A stretch of DNA of 64,000 bases from Flavobacterium soli DSM 19725 (GTDB lineage Bacteria > Bacteroidota > Bacteroidia > Flavobacteriales > Flavobacteriaceae). The position numbers and the translations under genes are program-made. Under the pieces are notes generated by a model. That model was not told where the DNA came from and searched no databases. It saw only the letters and a program-made list of their open reading frames with translations. The stretch's first letter is position 1. Every line of letters starts with the position of its first letter. This document shows positions 18,530 through 27,938 of this stretch, in pieces. Location of the stretch: the NCBI RefSeq assembly GCF_000422705.1, contig NZ_KE383907.1, positions 62,001-126,000 of the forward strand, in the 5' to 3' direction.

Positions 18530-19888
18530 ATGAGAACACATTTTATAGCCATCGGCGGAAGTGCGATGCACAATCTAGCATTAGCATTACACAATAAAGG
18601 ATACAAAGTTACAGGAAGCGACGATGCTATTTTCGAACCCTCCAGAACACGATTAGAAAAAAAAGGAATTCTACCGGAAGAAATGGGATGGTTTCCAGAA
18701 AAAATAACGTCCGATATTGAAGCTGTAATTCTCGGAATGCATGCCAAAGCTGATAATCCTGAACTTTTGAAAGCTCAGGAATTAGGACTAAAAATTTATT
18801 CTTATCCTCAATTTCTATACGAACAATCAAAGAATAAAACCCGTGTTGTTATTGGTGGTTCTCATGGAAAAACTACGATCACTTCGATGATTTTGCACGT
18901 GATGCATTATCATAATATCAATGTGGATTATATGGTTGGAGCTCAACTAGAAGGTTTTGACACGATGGTGCATCTCACAGAAGAAAACGATTTTATGGTG
19001 CTTGAAGGCGATGAATATTTGTCTTCGCCAATAGACAGACGCCCAAAGTTTCACTTATACCAAGCCAATATCGCCTTGATATCAGGAATCGCTTGGGACC
19101 ATATCAATGTTTTTCCAACCTATGAAAACTATGTAGAGCAGTTTGAAATTTTTATTCAGAAGATCACAAATGGCGGAATATTAGTGTATAATGAAAACGA
19201 TCCAGAAGTCAAGAGAGTAGCTGAAGCTGCTACAAATCCGATTAGAAAACTTTCCTATTCAACTCCAGCCTATAAAGTTGAAAACGGAACCACGTTGCTT
19301 GAAACCCCAGATGGTGACATGCCAATCGAAGTTTTTGGAGCACACAATCTCAATAATCTTGCAGGAGCAAAATGGATTTGCCAAAATATGGGTGTCGATG
19401 AAGCCGATTTCTACGAAGCCATTGCAAGTTTCAAAGGAGCATCAAAGCGTCTCGAAAAAATTGCTTCAAATGCAAATAACGTTGCCTATAAAGATTTTGC
19501 ACATTCGCCAAGCAAAGTTTCGGCTACGACCAAAGCTGTAAAACAACAGTATCCAGATAAGAAACTCATAGCTTGTCTAGAACTTCATACCTACAGCTCG
19601 CTAAATGCTGAATTTCTAAAAGAATATGAAGGAGCTCTTGATGCTGCAGATGTTGCCGTGGTTTTTTATTCGCCAGATGCAGTAAAAATCAAGCAACTCG
19701 AAGAAGTAACTTATGAGCAAATCGCACAATCTTTTAATCGTAAAGATTTGGTTATCTATACCAATCCAGATGCTTTCAAAGAATTTTTATACCATTTGAA
19801 ATTTGATACCGAGAAAATTGCCCTGCTTTTAATGAGTTCTGGGAACTATGGAGGGTTGAATTTCGATGAAGTTAAAAATCTTATTTAG
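18530..19888 (+). CDS. mpl: UDP-N-acetylmuramate:L-Ala-gamma-D-Glu-meso-DAP ligase
   Basis: The product is 452 residues and belongs to the Mur ligase family. It attaches the recycled tripeptide L-Ala-gamma-D-Glu-meso-DAP to UDP-MurNAc in peptidoglycan recycling. The N-terminal MurC-like Rossmann part starts HFIAIGGSAMHNLA. The ATP P-loop is GGSHGKTT (109-116). The central-domain motifs LEGDEYLSSPIDRRPKF and ISGIAWDHINVFPT and the C-terminal KDFAHSPSKV segment follow. MurC proteins share the fold, but the GSAMHN start and EGDEY...DRRPKF pattern are typical of Mpl. The stop codon touches the dispersed repeat at 19887-20030. Confidence 0.93.
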   Translation: MRTHFIAIGGSAMHNLALALHNKGYKVTGSDDAIFEPSRTRLEKKGILPEEMGWFPEKITSDIEAVILGMHAKADNPELLKAQELGLKIYSYPQFLYEQSKNKTRVVIGGSHGKTTITSMILHVMHYHNINVDYMVGAQLEGFDTMVHLTEENDFMVLEGDEYLSSPIDRRPKFHLYQANIALISGIAWDHINVFPTYENYVEQFEIFIQKITNGGILVYNENDPEVKRVAEAATNPIRKLSYSTPAYKVENGTTLLETPDGDMPIEVFGAHNLNNLAGAKWICQNMGVDEADFYEAIASFKGASKRLEKIASNANNVAYKDFAHSPSKVSATTKAVKQQYPDKKLIACLELHTYSSLNAEFLKEYEGALDAADVAVVFYSPDAVKIKQLEEVTYEQIAQSFNRKDLVIYTNPDAFKEFLYHLKFDTEKIALLLMSSGNYGGLNFDEVKNLI

Positions 19889-20030
19889 GAGCGAAACACT
19901 AGGCATTTGTTCAATCCATGTTCCCGCTGGAGCCACTCGCTTTGCAACAGCTCTTACGGCAGTTGCAAGAGCTCAAACAATGGCACCATCGGGGCTATTG
20001 GAAAACCTATTTGCATTTTTGGGAACTTTA
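19887..20030 (+). repeat. Dispersed repeat, copy A
   Basis: This copy fills the whole gap between the convergent stops of mpl and the DUF1287 gene. Its flanks match copies B and D: AGGAGCGAAAC at the left, GCTGGAGCCACTCGC before the core, and CAAACAATGGCACCATCGGG after it. The core hairpin pairs TTGCAAC (19942-19948) with GTTGCAA (19962-19968), extended by GC/GC after an A-A mismatch. The same core occurs in copy B. Confidence 0.85.
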
Positions 20031-20609
20031 GGGTTTTTCAAAACGATAATGACCCGTGATCTCATATCGAAATAAACAATCCTCCAAGACTTGTCCACTA
20101 CCAACGTTGTGAACAATAAGATTTCTTTTTCCATCAACAGATTTTCGATTTGTTGCAATGCCAATATGTGGCAATTTACCACCAATCATCCATGTTACCA
20201 AATCGCCCGTTTTATAATCCGAAGCCTTCTTGGAAACTCCTAAGCTTTTCCCTTTTCGCGTAAAATAGACTTGCAAATTAGGAACCCTTCGATGATCGAT
20301 ATTGGTGTCAGGTCTTTTTAGACCCCATGTTTTAGGATACAATGAAAAGTTTTTTTTCATGTCAAGATGCACTTCCTTTTGAAGGTCTATTCCAAGTTTC
20401 CGATAAGCCCGAATCACAACATCGGTACAAACTCCTCTGTCTTTTGGCACATCGACATTTGGGTAAGGAATCGAAACATATTTTGGATCATAAACAACCT
20501 TGTCTTTCGTTAAAGAAATCGCAGCTTCAGAAAGTTTTTCAGCAAAACTTTTTTCCAAAACAAATGAAGAAAAACCAACAAAAAGAAAGAAGATATAAAA
20601 GGATTTCAT
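20028..20609 (-). CDS. DUF1287 family exported protein (NlpC/P60-like)
   Basis: The product is 193 residues with a signal peptide (MKSFYIFFLFVGFSSFVLEKSFA). The DUF1287 core follows. A cysteine in GVCTDVVIRAYRKLG (Cys61) and a histidine in LPHIGIATN (His148) are placed like the catalytic Cys and His of NlpC/P60-type peptidases, and DVPKDRGVCTDV is the family hallmark. A cell-wall peptidase or amidase role is inferred from the fold; no substrate is known. The gene is convergent with mpl, and its stop lies at the end of repeat copy A. It is divergent from radC across 90 bases. Confidence 0.85.
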   Translation of the reverse strand: MKSFYIFFLFVGFSSFVLEKSFAEKLSEAAISLTKDKVVYDPKYVSIPYPNVDVPKDRGVCTDVVIRAYRKLGIDLQKEVHLDMKKNFSLYPKTWGLKRPDTNIDHRRVPNLQVYFTRKGKSLGVSKKASDYKTGDLVTWMIGGKLPHIGIATNRKSVDGKRNLIVHNVGSGQVLEDCLFRYEITGHYRFEKP

Positions 20610-20699
20610 ATTTTAGTATTTGATATTCAAACGAAGAAAGTTTGGTTTAAGTATCAACGTGTTATAAAAACCATTTCAATAACTAAATGCCATAAAATC

Positions 20700-21392
20700 A
20701 TGGAAGACAATACTCCTTTTTCAATAAAATATTGGGCAGAAGACGATAAACCTCGTGAAAAACTAATGCTCAAAGGCAAAAGCGTTCTCAGTGATGCCGA
20801 GTTAATTGCAATACTCATAGGTTCTGGAAGTCGAAGCGAAAGTGCTGTTGATTTAAGCAAACGTATTTTAGCAAGTGTCGAAAACCTTAATGCTTTAGGG
20901 AAATTATCCTTGCAGCAACTCACAACTTTCAAAGGAATTGGCGAAGCTAAAGCCATTACCATAATAGCAGCAATGGAACTGGGAAGAAGACGTGGTTCTG
21001 AAGAAACGGTAGAACTTACAAAAATTACTTCAAGTAGGGTCGTTTTCAATATCATGCAACCTATAATTGGAGAACTTCCACATGAGGAATTTTGGGTTTT
21101 ATACCTTAATAATTCCAACAAAGTAATCTATAAATCGCAACTTAGCAAAGGCGGAATTACAGGTACAGTTGTCGATGTAAGGATCATCTTCAAAGCCGCT
21201 TTTGAGCACAATGCAACAGCATTAATTTTGGTGCACAATCATCCTTCGGGAGTGCTTCAAGCAAGTGATGCCGACAAGCAAATTACTCAAAAACTAAAAG
21301 AAGCGGGTAAAAACTTAGATATAAGTGTTTTAGATCATATCATTATTACAGAAAAAAGCTATTATAGTTTTCGTGACAATAGCATTTTTTAA
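20700..21392 (+). CDS. radC: RadC family protein (JAB/MPN domain)
   Basis: The product is 230 residues. An N-terminal helix-hairpin-helix part (LTTFKGIGEAKAITIIAAMELGRR) precedes a JAB-type metalloprotease fold with the metal motif HNHPSG at residues 179-184 and a downstream Asp in QASDADKQIT. The complete domain pair is present. RadC is historically called a DNA repair protein, but a direct repair role is not established. It stands alone, divergent from the DUF1287 gene and 81 bases ahead of the ABC operon. Confidence 0.93.
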   Translation: MEDNTPFSIKYWAEDDKPREKLMLKGKSVLSDAELIAILIGSGSRSESAVDLSKRILASVENLNALGKLSLQQLTTFKGIGEAKAITIIAAMELGRRRGSEETVELTKITSSRVVFNIMQPIIGELPHEEFWVLYLNNSNKVIYKSQLSKGGITGTVVDVRIIFKAAFEHNATALILVHNHPSGVLQASDADKQITQKLKEAGKNLDISVLDHIIITEKSYYSFRDNSIF

Positions 21393-21473
21393 AATCGTTT
21401 AACCCAATTTTAAGGAATTATTTTTTTCAGTTTTACTATCTTGCAGCTTTTACTGATAAAATAGAAATTCAGC

Positions 21474-22100
21474 ATGATCACTACAAAGAATTTAAAGTTC
21501 AACTATAATTCAACTATAGGATTTGACTTTCCAGATTTAAATTGCAATCCCGCCGAAGTACTCTTGATAACTGGAGGTTCTGGAAAAGGAAAGACTACAC
21601 TTTTGCATTTGCTAGGAGGTTTGTTACGACCTGTTTCGGGCAAAATTAATATTGATAGTGTGAATCTGGATACGTTATCAGAAAAAAAATTGGATCACTT
21701 TCGCGGAAAAAATATTGGTTTGGTTTTGCAACAATCGCATTTTATATCGTCTTTAAATGTTCTCGAAAATGTAGAACTCGCTTCCTGGTTATCTGATAAA
21801 AAAAAGAAATCCGAAAAGGCCCAAAATTTATTGGAACAACTCGATTTGAAAGACCAACTATATAAATTGCCTTCACAATTGAGTATTGGACAACAGCAAA
21901 GGGTTTCAATTGCAAGAGCTTTGATCAATGAACCAAAACTCTTATTGGCAGACGAACCAACGTCTAGTTTAGATGATGAAAATGCAATAATAGTAGCCAA
22001 TCTCCTTTCGGATTTATCAAAAAAGTACAATGCAGCATTGGTTATTGTTACCCACGACCAAAGATTAAAAGAGCGTTTCACCAATATAATTTCATTATGA
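21474..22100 (+). CDS. ABC transporter ATP-binding protein (MacB/LolD-like)
   Basis: The product is 208 residues, a single nucleotide-binding domain. Walker A is GGSGKGKTT (34-42), the signature is LSIGQQQRVSIARAL, Walker B is LLLADEPTSSLD and the switch His lies in VIVTHDQR. Its closest relatives by pattern are LolD/MacB-type ATPases that pair with FtsX-like permeases. Its stop overlaps the permease start by 4 bases (22097-22100), so they are translated together. With the His-rich permease and the DUF3299-like protein it forms a set resembling the zinc-linked ZrgB-E group of Vibrio. That parallel is inference. Confidence 0.9.
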   Translation: MITTKNLKFNYNSTIGFDFPDLNCNPAEVLLITGGSGKGKTTLLHLLGGLLRPVSGKINIDSVNLDTLSEKKLDHFRGKNIGLVLQQSHFISSLNVLENVELASWLSDKKKKSEKAQNLLEQLDLKDQLYKLPSQLSIGQQQRVSIARALINEPKLLLADEPTSSLDDENAIIVANLLSDLSKKYNAALVIVTHDQRLKERFTNIISL

Positions 22101-23437
22101 TTCTAAAAATAGCCTGGAAAAATATTTGGTTTAAACCTTTAAATACCATTTTGAGTGTCATTTTGTTAACGGCAAGTGTGGCGATAATTTCACTTTTAAT
22201 TTTATTGCAGGAACAATTCGAAAAGCAATTTTCAAGCAATATTGATGGAGTAGATTTAGTAATAGGTGCTAAAGGAAGCCCGTTGCAACTAATACTTTCG
22301 TCTGTTTATCAAGTGGATGCTCCAACAGGAAATATAAGTTATGAAGAGGCTAAAACTTGGATGAAACACCCTTTTGTCAAAACGGCAATTCCGTTAGCAT
22401 TTGGCGACAATTATCGGGGATTTAAAATAGTTGGAACAACTCCAGATTATCTCGAAAAATTTGGAGCAAAAGTCGAAACAGGAAAAATATTCAGTAAAGA
22501 TTTTGAAGTTGTTATTGGAAGTGAAATTGCTAAAAAGTTAAACATTAAAATAGGTGACAAATTTTTTGGATCACATGGAGATGCAGAACAGGGAGAAGTA
22601 CACGAAGAATTTGCATATATCGTTTCAGGAATTGCAAGTCCAACGGGAAAAGTGATTGATAATTTGATTTTATCTAATATTCCAAGTGTTTGGGCGATGC
22701 ATGATAGTCATGACCATGAAGCCCATACCGAAAATCCTGCACATGGAGAGGAAGGACATGTTCATGAAGAAGGAGAAGAGCATCATCATGATCATGAAGA
22801 AGCTCTAGTTGAAAATCCGCCACATGGTGAAGAAGGTCATGTTCATGAAGAAGGCGAAGAACTTCATCACGACGAAATTAGCGAAGAAGGAAAAGAAATC
22901 ACAGCGGTTTTGATCAAGTTCAAAAACAAGATGGGATTTGTTTTATGGCCTAGACTCATTGCCCAAAATACTGATATGCAAGCTGCATCTCCAGCTGTCG
23001 AAATCAACAGATTGTTCTCTTTGTTTGGAATTGGTTTACAAGCTTTGCAGTATTTGGCCTATGGAATTATGTTGATTTCGGGTATCAGTATTTTTATCGC
23101 TTTGTATAACACTTTGAAGGAAAGAAAATACGAATTTGCCTTGATGAGGGTTAGTGGAGCGAGTAGATTGCAGCTTTTAGGACTCGTGCTTTTCGAAAGC
23201 CTTTTGCTTTGCATCACAGGATTTATTCTTGGTACAATTCTTGGTAGAATAGGGCTGTGGCTGATTTCTTCCACAACCGAACAGGATTATAAAATGGCTT
23301 TCGATCCTTTTGCTTTTGCATTAGAAAAAGAAGGAGTTTTATTTATAGTAACTATCTTTGTAGGTATAATTGCGGCATTAATTCCCGCAATCAAGGCCTA
23401 CAGATTAAACATTTCAAAAACTTTAGCAAATGCGTAA
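22097..23437 (+). CDS. FtsX-like ABC permease with histidine-rich insert
   Basis: The product is 446 residues. One membrane helix lies near residues 16-36, followed by a large extracytoplasmic MacB-like domain and three C-terminal helices (about 305-440) of the FtsX type. Residues 202-259 (22700-22876) are a His/Glu/Asp-rich segment made of two near copies of ENPxHGEEGHVHEEGEE, with about 16 histidines. Such stretches bind Zn, Ni or Co, so metal handling is inferred for the system. The start overlaps the ATPase stop and the end overlaps the next gene by 8 bases. No DUF2796 zinc-binding partner is encoded nearby; the insert might stand in for one. Confidence 0.88.
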   Translation: MILKIAWKNIWFKPLNTILSVILLTASVAIISLLILLQEQFEKQFSSNIDGVDLVIGAKGSPLQLILSSVYQVDAPTGNISYEEAKTWMKHPFVKTAIPLAFGDNYRGFKIVGTTPDYLEKFGAKVETGKIFSKDFEVVIGSEIAKKLNIKIGDKFFGSHGDAEQGEVHEEFAYIVSGIASPTGKVIDNLILSNIPSVWAMHDSHDHEAHTENPAHGEEGHVHEEGEEHHHDHEEALVENPPHGEEGHVHEEGEELHHDEISEEGKEITAVLIKFKNKMGFVLWPRLIAQNTDMQAASPAVEINRLFSLFGIGLQALQYLAYGIMLISGISIFIALYNTLKERKYEFALMRVSGASRLQLLGLVLFESLLLCITGFILGTILGRIGLWLISSTTEQDYKMAFDPFAFALEKEGVLFIVTIFVGIIAALIPAIKAYRLNISKTLANA

Positions 23438-23978
23438 AATATATTTTATAGGTTTTTTATTGGTAGTATTAATTGCCGTTGAAAAAGCAATTATTTCAAA
23501 TAAAAAAGTAATTCCAAATTCAAAAAAGCCGGTTGAGAGACTCGAAACTGCTTCGTTTTTCCCAACACATTTTGGCAACGAACAAGTTTATATGCCAACA
23601 GCAATTGACACGTTAAACTGGAAACTTTTAGGCATGATTAAATTCGTGAAAAAGCCAGACAAGGAATATGGCGAAGTGATGTATCCGGTTATCAGTCCGT
23701 TGTTGAAACAAAAAAACAAGAAGAGGATTGCCATGACGGGTTTTATCGTTCCGATTGACAATGTTTCTTTTGCCTTGAGCAAAAATGTATTTGCATCTTG
23801 CTTTTTTTGCGGAGCTGCAGGACCCGAAACTATCATGGGAATCAAATTTAGAGGAGCAACTCCGAAGCTAAAAACCGACCAATATGTTACACTTGAAGGA
23901 AATTTCAGGGTAAATGAAACCGATGTAGAGGATTGGATTTACCATATCGAAGATGCAGTAATCGTTAAAGGAAAATAA
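23430..23978 (+). CDS. Exported or anchored DUF3299-like protein
   Basis: The product is 182 residues with an N-terminal hydrophobic segment (MRKIYFIGFLLVVLIAVEKAII) that could be an anchor or uncleaved signal. The C-terminal half has the pattern MTGFIVPID...CFFCGAAGPETI...VTLEGNFRV, which resembles the DUF3299 family found beside zinc-linked ABC systems. The paired cysteines at CFFC could bind a metal or form a disulfide. Assignment to DUF3299 is from pattern memory and should be treated as likely, not certain. It overlaps the permease gene and precedes the HAD gene by 2 bases. Confidence 0.65.
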   Translation: MRKIYFIGFLLVVLIAVEKAIISNKKVIPNSKKPVERLETASFFPTHFGNEQVYMPTAIDTLNWKLLGMIKFVKKPDKEYGEVMYPVISPLLKQKNKKRIAMTGFIVPIDNVSFALSKNVFASCFFCGAAGPETIMGIKFRGATPKLKTDQYVTLEGNFRVNETDVEDWIYHIEDAVIVKGK

Positions 23979-23980
23979 TT

Positions 23981-24667
23981 TTGGAAGCAAAAATTTCAGA
24001 CGTTTTTTTTGATTTGGACCATACTTTGTGGGATTTTGAAAAAAATTCTGCTTTGGCATTTAAAACGGTTTTGTCCAAACACAAGATAGAAGTTGATATT
24101 GACCAGTTCGTTTCACATTATGTTCCAATCAATATCAAATATTGGGAACTTTATAGAAATGACGAAATTACCCAAACCCAATTGCGATACGGTAGGTTAA
24201 AGGACACTTTCGACTTGCTTTCGTATGAAATCGATGATGAGAAAATCTTTTTTCTCTCAGATGAATACATTCATTATTTGCCACAATTTAACCATCTTTT
24301 TGAAGGGACAATTGAGATTTTAGAATATCTGAAACCCAAATATAATCTTCATATTATTACCAATGGATTTCATGAAATTCAAAGTAATAAATTAAAAAAC
24401 TCTAATATTGGTGGTTATTTTCAAACGATCACCAATTCAGAATCGGCTGGAGTGAAAAAGCCAAATCCTATGATTTTTGAATATGCAATAACTTCGGCTA
24501 AAGCCAAAAAAGAAACTTCCATAATGATTGGCGATTGTATCGAAGCCGATGTAAAAGGAGCTTTAAATTTTGGTTTGGATGCCATTTTGTTCAATGAATG
24601 CAATGCCGAAGTACCTGAAAATATTAAGCACATCAACACTTTATTAGCATTAAAAAATTATTTATAA
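23981..24667 (+). CDS. HAD-superfamily YjjG-type nucleotidase
   Basis: The product is 228 residues from a TTG start 2 bases after the preceding stop. HAD motif I is DLDHTLWDF, motif II is ITNGF and motif III/IV is KPNPMIF...MIGDCIEADV. The helical cap and LDHTLWDF...N pattern fit YjjG-like nucleotidases that dephosphorylate noncanonical pyrimidine nucleotides; that specificity is by family. It closes the ABC operon but probably has an unrelated housekeeping role. No terminator is clear: only a weak ATTGGT/ACCAAT hairpin at 24690-24708 follows. Confidence 0.85.
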   Translation: MEAKISDVFFDLDHTLWDFEKNSALAFKTVLSKHKIEVDIDQFVSHYVPINIKYWELYRNDEITQTQLRYGRLKDTFDLLSYEIDDEKIFFLSDEYIHYLPQFNHLFEGTIEILEYLKPKYNLHIITNGFHEIQSNKLKNSNIGGYFQTITNSESAGVKKPNPMIFEYAITSAKAKKETSIMIGDCIEADVKGALNFGLDAILFNECNAEVPENIKHINTLLALKNYL

Positions 24668-24786
24668 TTTGAAATGAGCATGACCTAAAATTGGTCGCAA
24701 AAACCAATCAAGATATGCGACACGAGCTTACGAATTGGCGAAGCAATTACATATGACCAATAAAAAAAAACAATAAATATTTACAT

Positions 24787-25521
24787 ATGAAAAAATATAT
24801 CCTTCTTCTTTCGGTTTTATTGAGTTTTTCAAGTTTTGCACAAAATGTGAATGATTATCCTTACTTGATTGTTCCAACAAAATTTGATTTCCAAAAAAAG
24901 GAAAACGATTACCGCTTAAATACCTTAACAAAATTCAATTTAGAAAATCTTGGATTTAAAGCTTTCTACTCCAATGATAATGCAAATATTAATTTTAATG
25001 AAAGATGCAGTTATCTAAAAGTTGATGTGAAAGAGCCAGGAGGTGGTTTTTTGATTACTAAATTAGAAATAACTTTTACCGATTGTAATAATAATGTGAT
25101 ATTTACGTCACAGGTTGGAAAAAGCAAAAGTAAAGATCGAAAAGATGCCTACACTGAAGCTCTGAATGAAGCATTTGAATCTGTTAAAGATTTGAATTAT
25201 AAATATAACGGCAACAAACCCGCTGTAGTTACAGAAACAAAAACAGCTCCAGTTGCTACAGCACAGCCAGTTGAAGTAACGAAGCAAGAAGTGATTGTAA
25301 ACCCAAACCAACTTTTTGCACAACCCATAACAAACGGTTTTCAGTTGATTGATACTACTCCAAAAGTTATTCTAAAAATGTTTAAAACTTCGCAAGCTGA
25401 TTATTACACTGCTGTTTCGGACGCCAAAAACGGTGTGGTTTTCAAGAAAAATAACGAATGGTTTTTTGAATATTATAAAGATGATAAATTGATTTCAGAG
25501 AAATTAGATATTAAGTTTTAA
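24787..25521 (+). CDS. Secreted protein of unknown function
   Basis: The product is 244 residues with a signal peptide (MKKYILLLSVLLSFSSFAQ). The mature N-terminal part (about 20-145) contains NVNDYPYLIVPTKFD, then a beta-rich region with a Cys pair and a KSKSKDRKDAYTEALNEAF helix. A Pro/Val/Thr linker and a C-terminal part with WFFEYYKDDKLISEK follow. I do not recognise the family, though similar proteins are common in Flavobacteria. The TKFDFQ start resembles the mature end of the protein at 8164. Its stop lies 7 bases from the convergent rarA stop, with no terminator between. Confidence 0.7.
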   Translation: MKKYILLLSVLLSFSSFAQNVNDYPYLIVPTKFDFQKKENDYRLNTLTKFNLENLGFKAFYSNDNANINFNERCSYLKVDVKEPGGGFLITKLEITFTDCNNNVIFTSQVGKSKSKDRKDAYTEALNEAFESVKDLNYKYNGNKPAVVTETKTAPVATAQPVEVTKQEVIVNPNQLFAQPITNGFQLIDTTPKVILKMFKTSQADYYTAVSDAKNGVVFKKNNEWFFEYYKDDKLISEKLDIKF

Positions 25522-25528
25522 TCTCAAA

Positions 25529-26806
25529 TCAGTATCCATATTTATCTTTCCAGCGATTCTTCAAGAACTCCCGTGTTCCATTTTCCCTTGAATTATTTCC
25601 AGGAACATAAATTGGCGTGTTAGAAATGGCATCCGGTAAAAATTCCTGTTCGGCAAAATTGTTCTGGTAGTCGTGTGAATATTTATACTCTTCGCCATAA
25701 CCCAATTCCTTCATCAATTTTGTTGGGGCATTTCTCAAATGAATCGGAACCGGCAAGTCGCCTGTTTGTTTCACAATTTGTTGGGCGGTTCCAATAGCCA
25801 AATAGGAAGAATTGCTTTTAGGAGAAGTCGCCAAATAGACAGCACATTGGCTCAGAATAATCCTACTTTCGGGATAACCGATTGTGGAAACCGCTTGAAA
25901 AGTATTGTTTGCCATTACAAAAGCTGTCGGGTTTGCATTTCCGATATCTTCACTTGATAGTATCAGCATTCGTCTGGCAATGAATTTCACATCTTCGCCA
26001 CCTTCAATCATTCTGGCCAACCAATACACCGCTCCATTAGGGTCGCTTCCTCGAATCGATTTTATAAATGCTGAAACAATATCATAATGCTGTTCGCCAG
26101 TTTTGTCATATAAAACGGTGTTTTGTTGAACCAATTGCAAAACCAAATCATTCGTAATGATAATTTCTTCAAGATTAGAAGCATTGACAACTAGCTCAAA
26201 AATATTCAGTAATTTTCGTCCATCGCCACCTGAAAGTCGTAACAAAGCCTCGGTTTCCTTGAGTTGGATATTTTTTTCTTTCAGATAAACATCTGTTTTC
26301 ATCGCTCGTTCAAGCAAGGCTTCCAAATCCTGTTTCGAAAATGCATTCAAGATGTAAACCTGACAACGCGACAGTAAAGCAGGAATTACTTCAAAACTCG
26401 GATTTTCAGTCGTGGCACCTATCAAGGTAATCCATCCTTTTTCAACTGCTGCTAAAAGTGAATCCTGTTGTGATTTGCTGAAACGATGAATCTCATCAAT
26501 AAACAAAATTGGGTTTTTGGTTGTGAAAATTCCGCCACTTTGCTTGGCTTTTTCAATCACGTCACGAATATCTTTCACGCCCGAATTGATAGCACTCAAA
26601 ATATAAAAAGGCCGTTTTGATTCCTGTGCTATGATTTGAGCCAAAGTGGTTTTCCCAGTTCCAGGAGGTCCCCAAAAAATTAAAGAAGGAATAATTCCTT
26701 TTGATATTTGATGAGTCAACGAGCCATTTGGGCCAACCAAATGCGACTGACTAACATAATCTTCTAATTGCTGAGGACGAATTCTTTCTGCTAAAGGTGC
26801 TTCCAT
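25529..26806 (-). CDS. rarA: Replication-associated recombination ATPase RarA/MgsA
   Basis: The product is 425 residues from the ATG at 26806 ([12 protein letters not shown]). A TTG at 26824 would add six residues. It is an AAA+ ATPase of the clamp-loader type acting at stalled forks. Walker A is GPPGTGKTT, Walker B is [10 protein letters not shown], sensor 1 is [10 protein letters not shown] and the arginine finger lies in [10 protein letters not shown]. The C-terminal tetramerisation domain has [27 protein letters not shown] and [15 protein letters not shown]. Length fits the family. It is monocistronic, convergent with the secreted protein gene. Confidence 0.95.
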   Translation of the reverse strand: MEAPLAERIRPQQLEDYVSQSHLVGPNGSLTHQISKGIIPSLIFWGPPGTGKTTLAQIIAQESKRPFYILSAINSGVKDIRDVIEKAKQSGGIFTTKNPILFIDEIHRFSKSQQDSLLAAVEKGWITLIGATTENPSFEVIPALLSRCQVYILNAFSKQDLEALLERAMKTDVYLKEKNIQLKETEALLRLSGGDGRKLLNIFELVVNASNLEEIIITNDLVLQLVQQNTVLYDKTGEQHYDIVSAFIKSIRGSDPNGAVYWLARMIEGGEDVKFIARRMLILSSEDIGNANPTAFVMANNTFQAVSTIGYPESRIILSQCAVYLATSPKSNSSYLAIGTAQQIVKQTGDLPVPIHLRNAPTKLMKELGYGEEYKYSHDYQNNFAEQEFLPDAISNTPIYVPGNNSRENGTREFLKNRWKDKYGY

Positions 26807-26998
26807 GGTTGTAAAATTACTCAAATATTTTTTTTAGAAATAATGTATGTTGTGAAAATAAATGTAAAATTAGGGTTGACTGTTTTAATGGAATTTACGC
26901 TAATTTTTGTGAACTTCTGCCAAAATTGCATTAAAAAATTTTTGGTTACATTCTTGATTTGAAATCCTATATCGCAATTCTTAAATCCTAAATTCCCA

Positions 26999-27796
26999 AT
27001 GAACGATAACCATTTTAAGTTTTCACTTTCCGTTTTTGTATTGCCGCTTTTATTGGTGTTGTCACTTTGGGTTATCTTTTGGTTTGAAATTACCTATAAG
27101 GTCAATTTGACGGAATATGGAATTTATCCCAGGACTTTTACGGGTTTAAGAGGAATTGTCTTCAGTCCGTTTTTGCATGGAAGTATGGAACATTTGTATA
27201 ATAATTCGATTCCGATTTTCTTACTGGTTGCTGCTTTGCGGTATTTTTACCGCGAACATTTTTTTAAGATAATGGGATATGGAATATTGCTTTCGGGATT
27301 GTTGACTTGGATTATCGCTCGCGAATCCTATCACATCGGAATCAGCGGATTGATTTATGTTCTGGTAAGTTTTATATTCTTTAAAGGAATCAGGACGAAA
27401 TATTACCGATTAGTAGCGCTTTCGCTTCTGATTGTAATGTTGTATGGAAGTTTGATTTGGTATGTTTTTCCTGACGTTGAAGACGGGATTTCATGGGAAG
27501 GGCATTTGGCTGGTTTGATAACAGGTTTTGTTTTCGCAGTGATTTTCAAAACACCAGAATACCAAAAAATGATCAAATATGAATGGGAGAAACCTGATTT
27601 TGACCCAACAGGAGATAAATTTTTAGAACGTTTTGATGAAAATGGAAACTTTGTAAATCCGCCAAAACCCGAACCGGAACTTGAAATTGATCCTGAAATT
27701 TCTTCAACTTCGAATTTCAGGATAACCTATCATTTTGTTGAAAGCAAAAATGTTCAGGATAAGGGAAATCCCGAAGATAAAAAGGATGCCTTTTGA
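26999..27796 (+). CDS. Rhomboid family intramembrane serine protease
   Basis: The product is 265 residues with six predicted membrane segments. The catalytic Ser lies in GISGLIYVL, the catalytic His in WEGHLAGLITG, and HGSMEHLYNNSIPIF is the conserved loop-1/helix-2 motif. Rhomboids cleave membrane proteins within or near their helices. A charged, Pro-rich cytoplasmic tail (about residues 190-265) follows the last helix and ends in KDKKDAF-like polar sequence. Substrates are unknown. It faces the convergent rlmB gene across repeat copy B. Confidence 0.9.
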   Translation: MNDNHFKFSLSVFVLPLLLVLSLWVIFWFEITYKVNLTEYGIYPRTFTGLRGIVFSPFLHGSMEHLYNNSIPIFLLVAALRYFYREHFFKIMGYGILLSGLLTWIIARESYHIGISGLIYVLVSFIFFKGIRTKYYRLVALSLLIVMLYGSLIWYVFPDVEDGISWEGHLAGLITGFVFAVIFKTPEYQKMIKYEWEKPDFDPTGDKFLERFDENGNFVNPPKPEPELEIDPEISSTSNFRITYHFVESKNVQDKGNPEDKKDAF

Positions 27797-27804
27797 TTGT
27801 TTTT

Positions 27805-27921
27805 TTAGCCCTGATGGAGTCATTGTCTGAGCTCTTGCAACTGCCGTAAGAGCTGTTGCAAAGCGAGTGGCTCCAGCAGGAATATGGATTCCAAATACAA
27901 ACCAAGCGATTCGCTCCTGAG
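27805..27921 (-). repeat. Dispersed repeat, copy B
   Basis: This copy lies in reverse orientation between the convergent stops of the rhomboid gene and rlmB. It shares the TTGCAAC...GTTGCAA core of copy A and the flanks AGGAGCGAA, GCTGGAGCCACTCGC and CCATCAGGGCTA. It lacks the extra ~35 bases seen at the right end of copies A and D. Confidence 0.85.
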
Positions 27922-27938
27922 AAAGAAATCTAAAATTA

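Noticed and set aside
24690-24708. ATTGGT/ACCAAT hairpin after the HAD gene as terminator
   Set aside because: The stem is only 6 bp, AT-rich and has no T-run.
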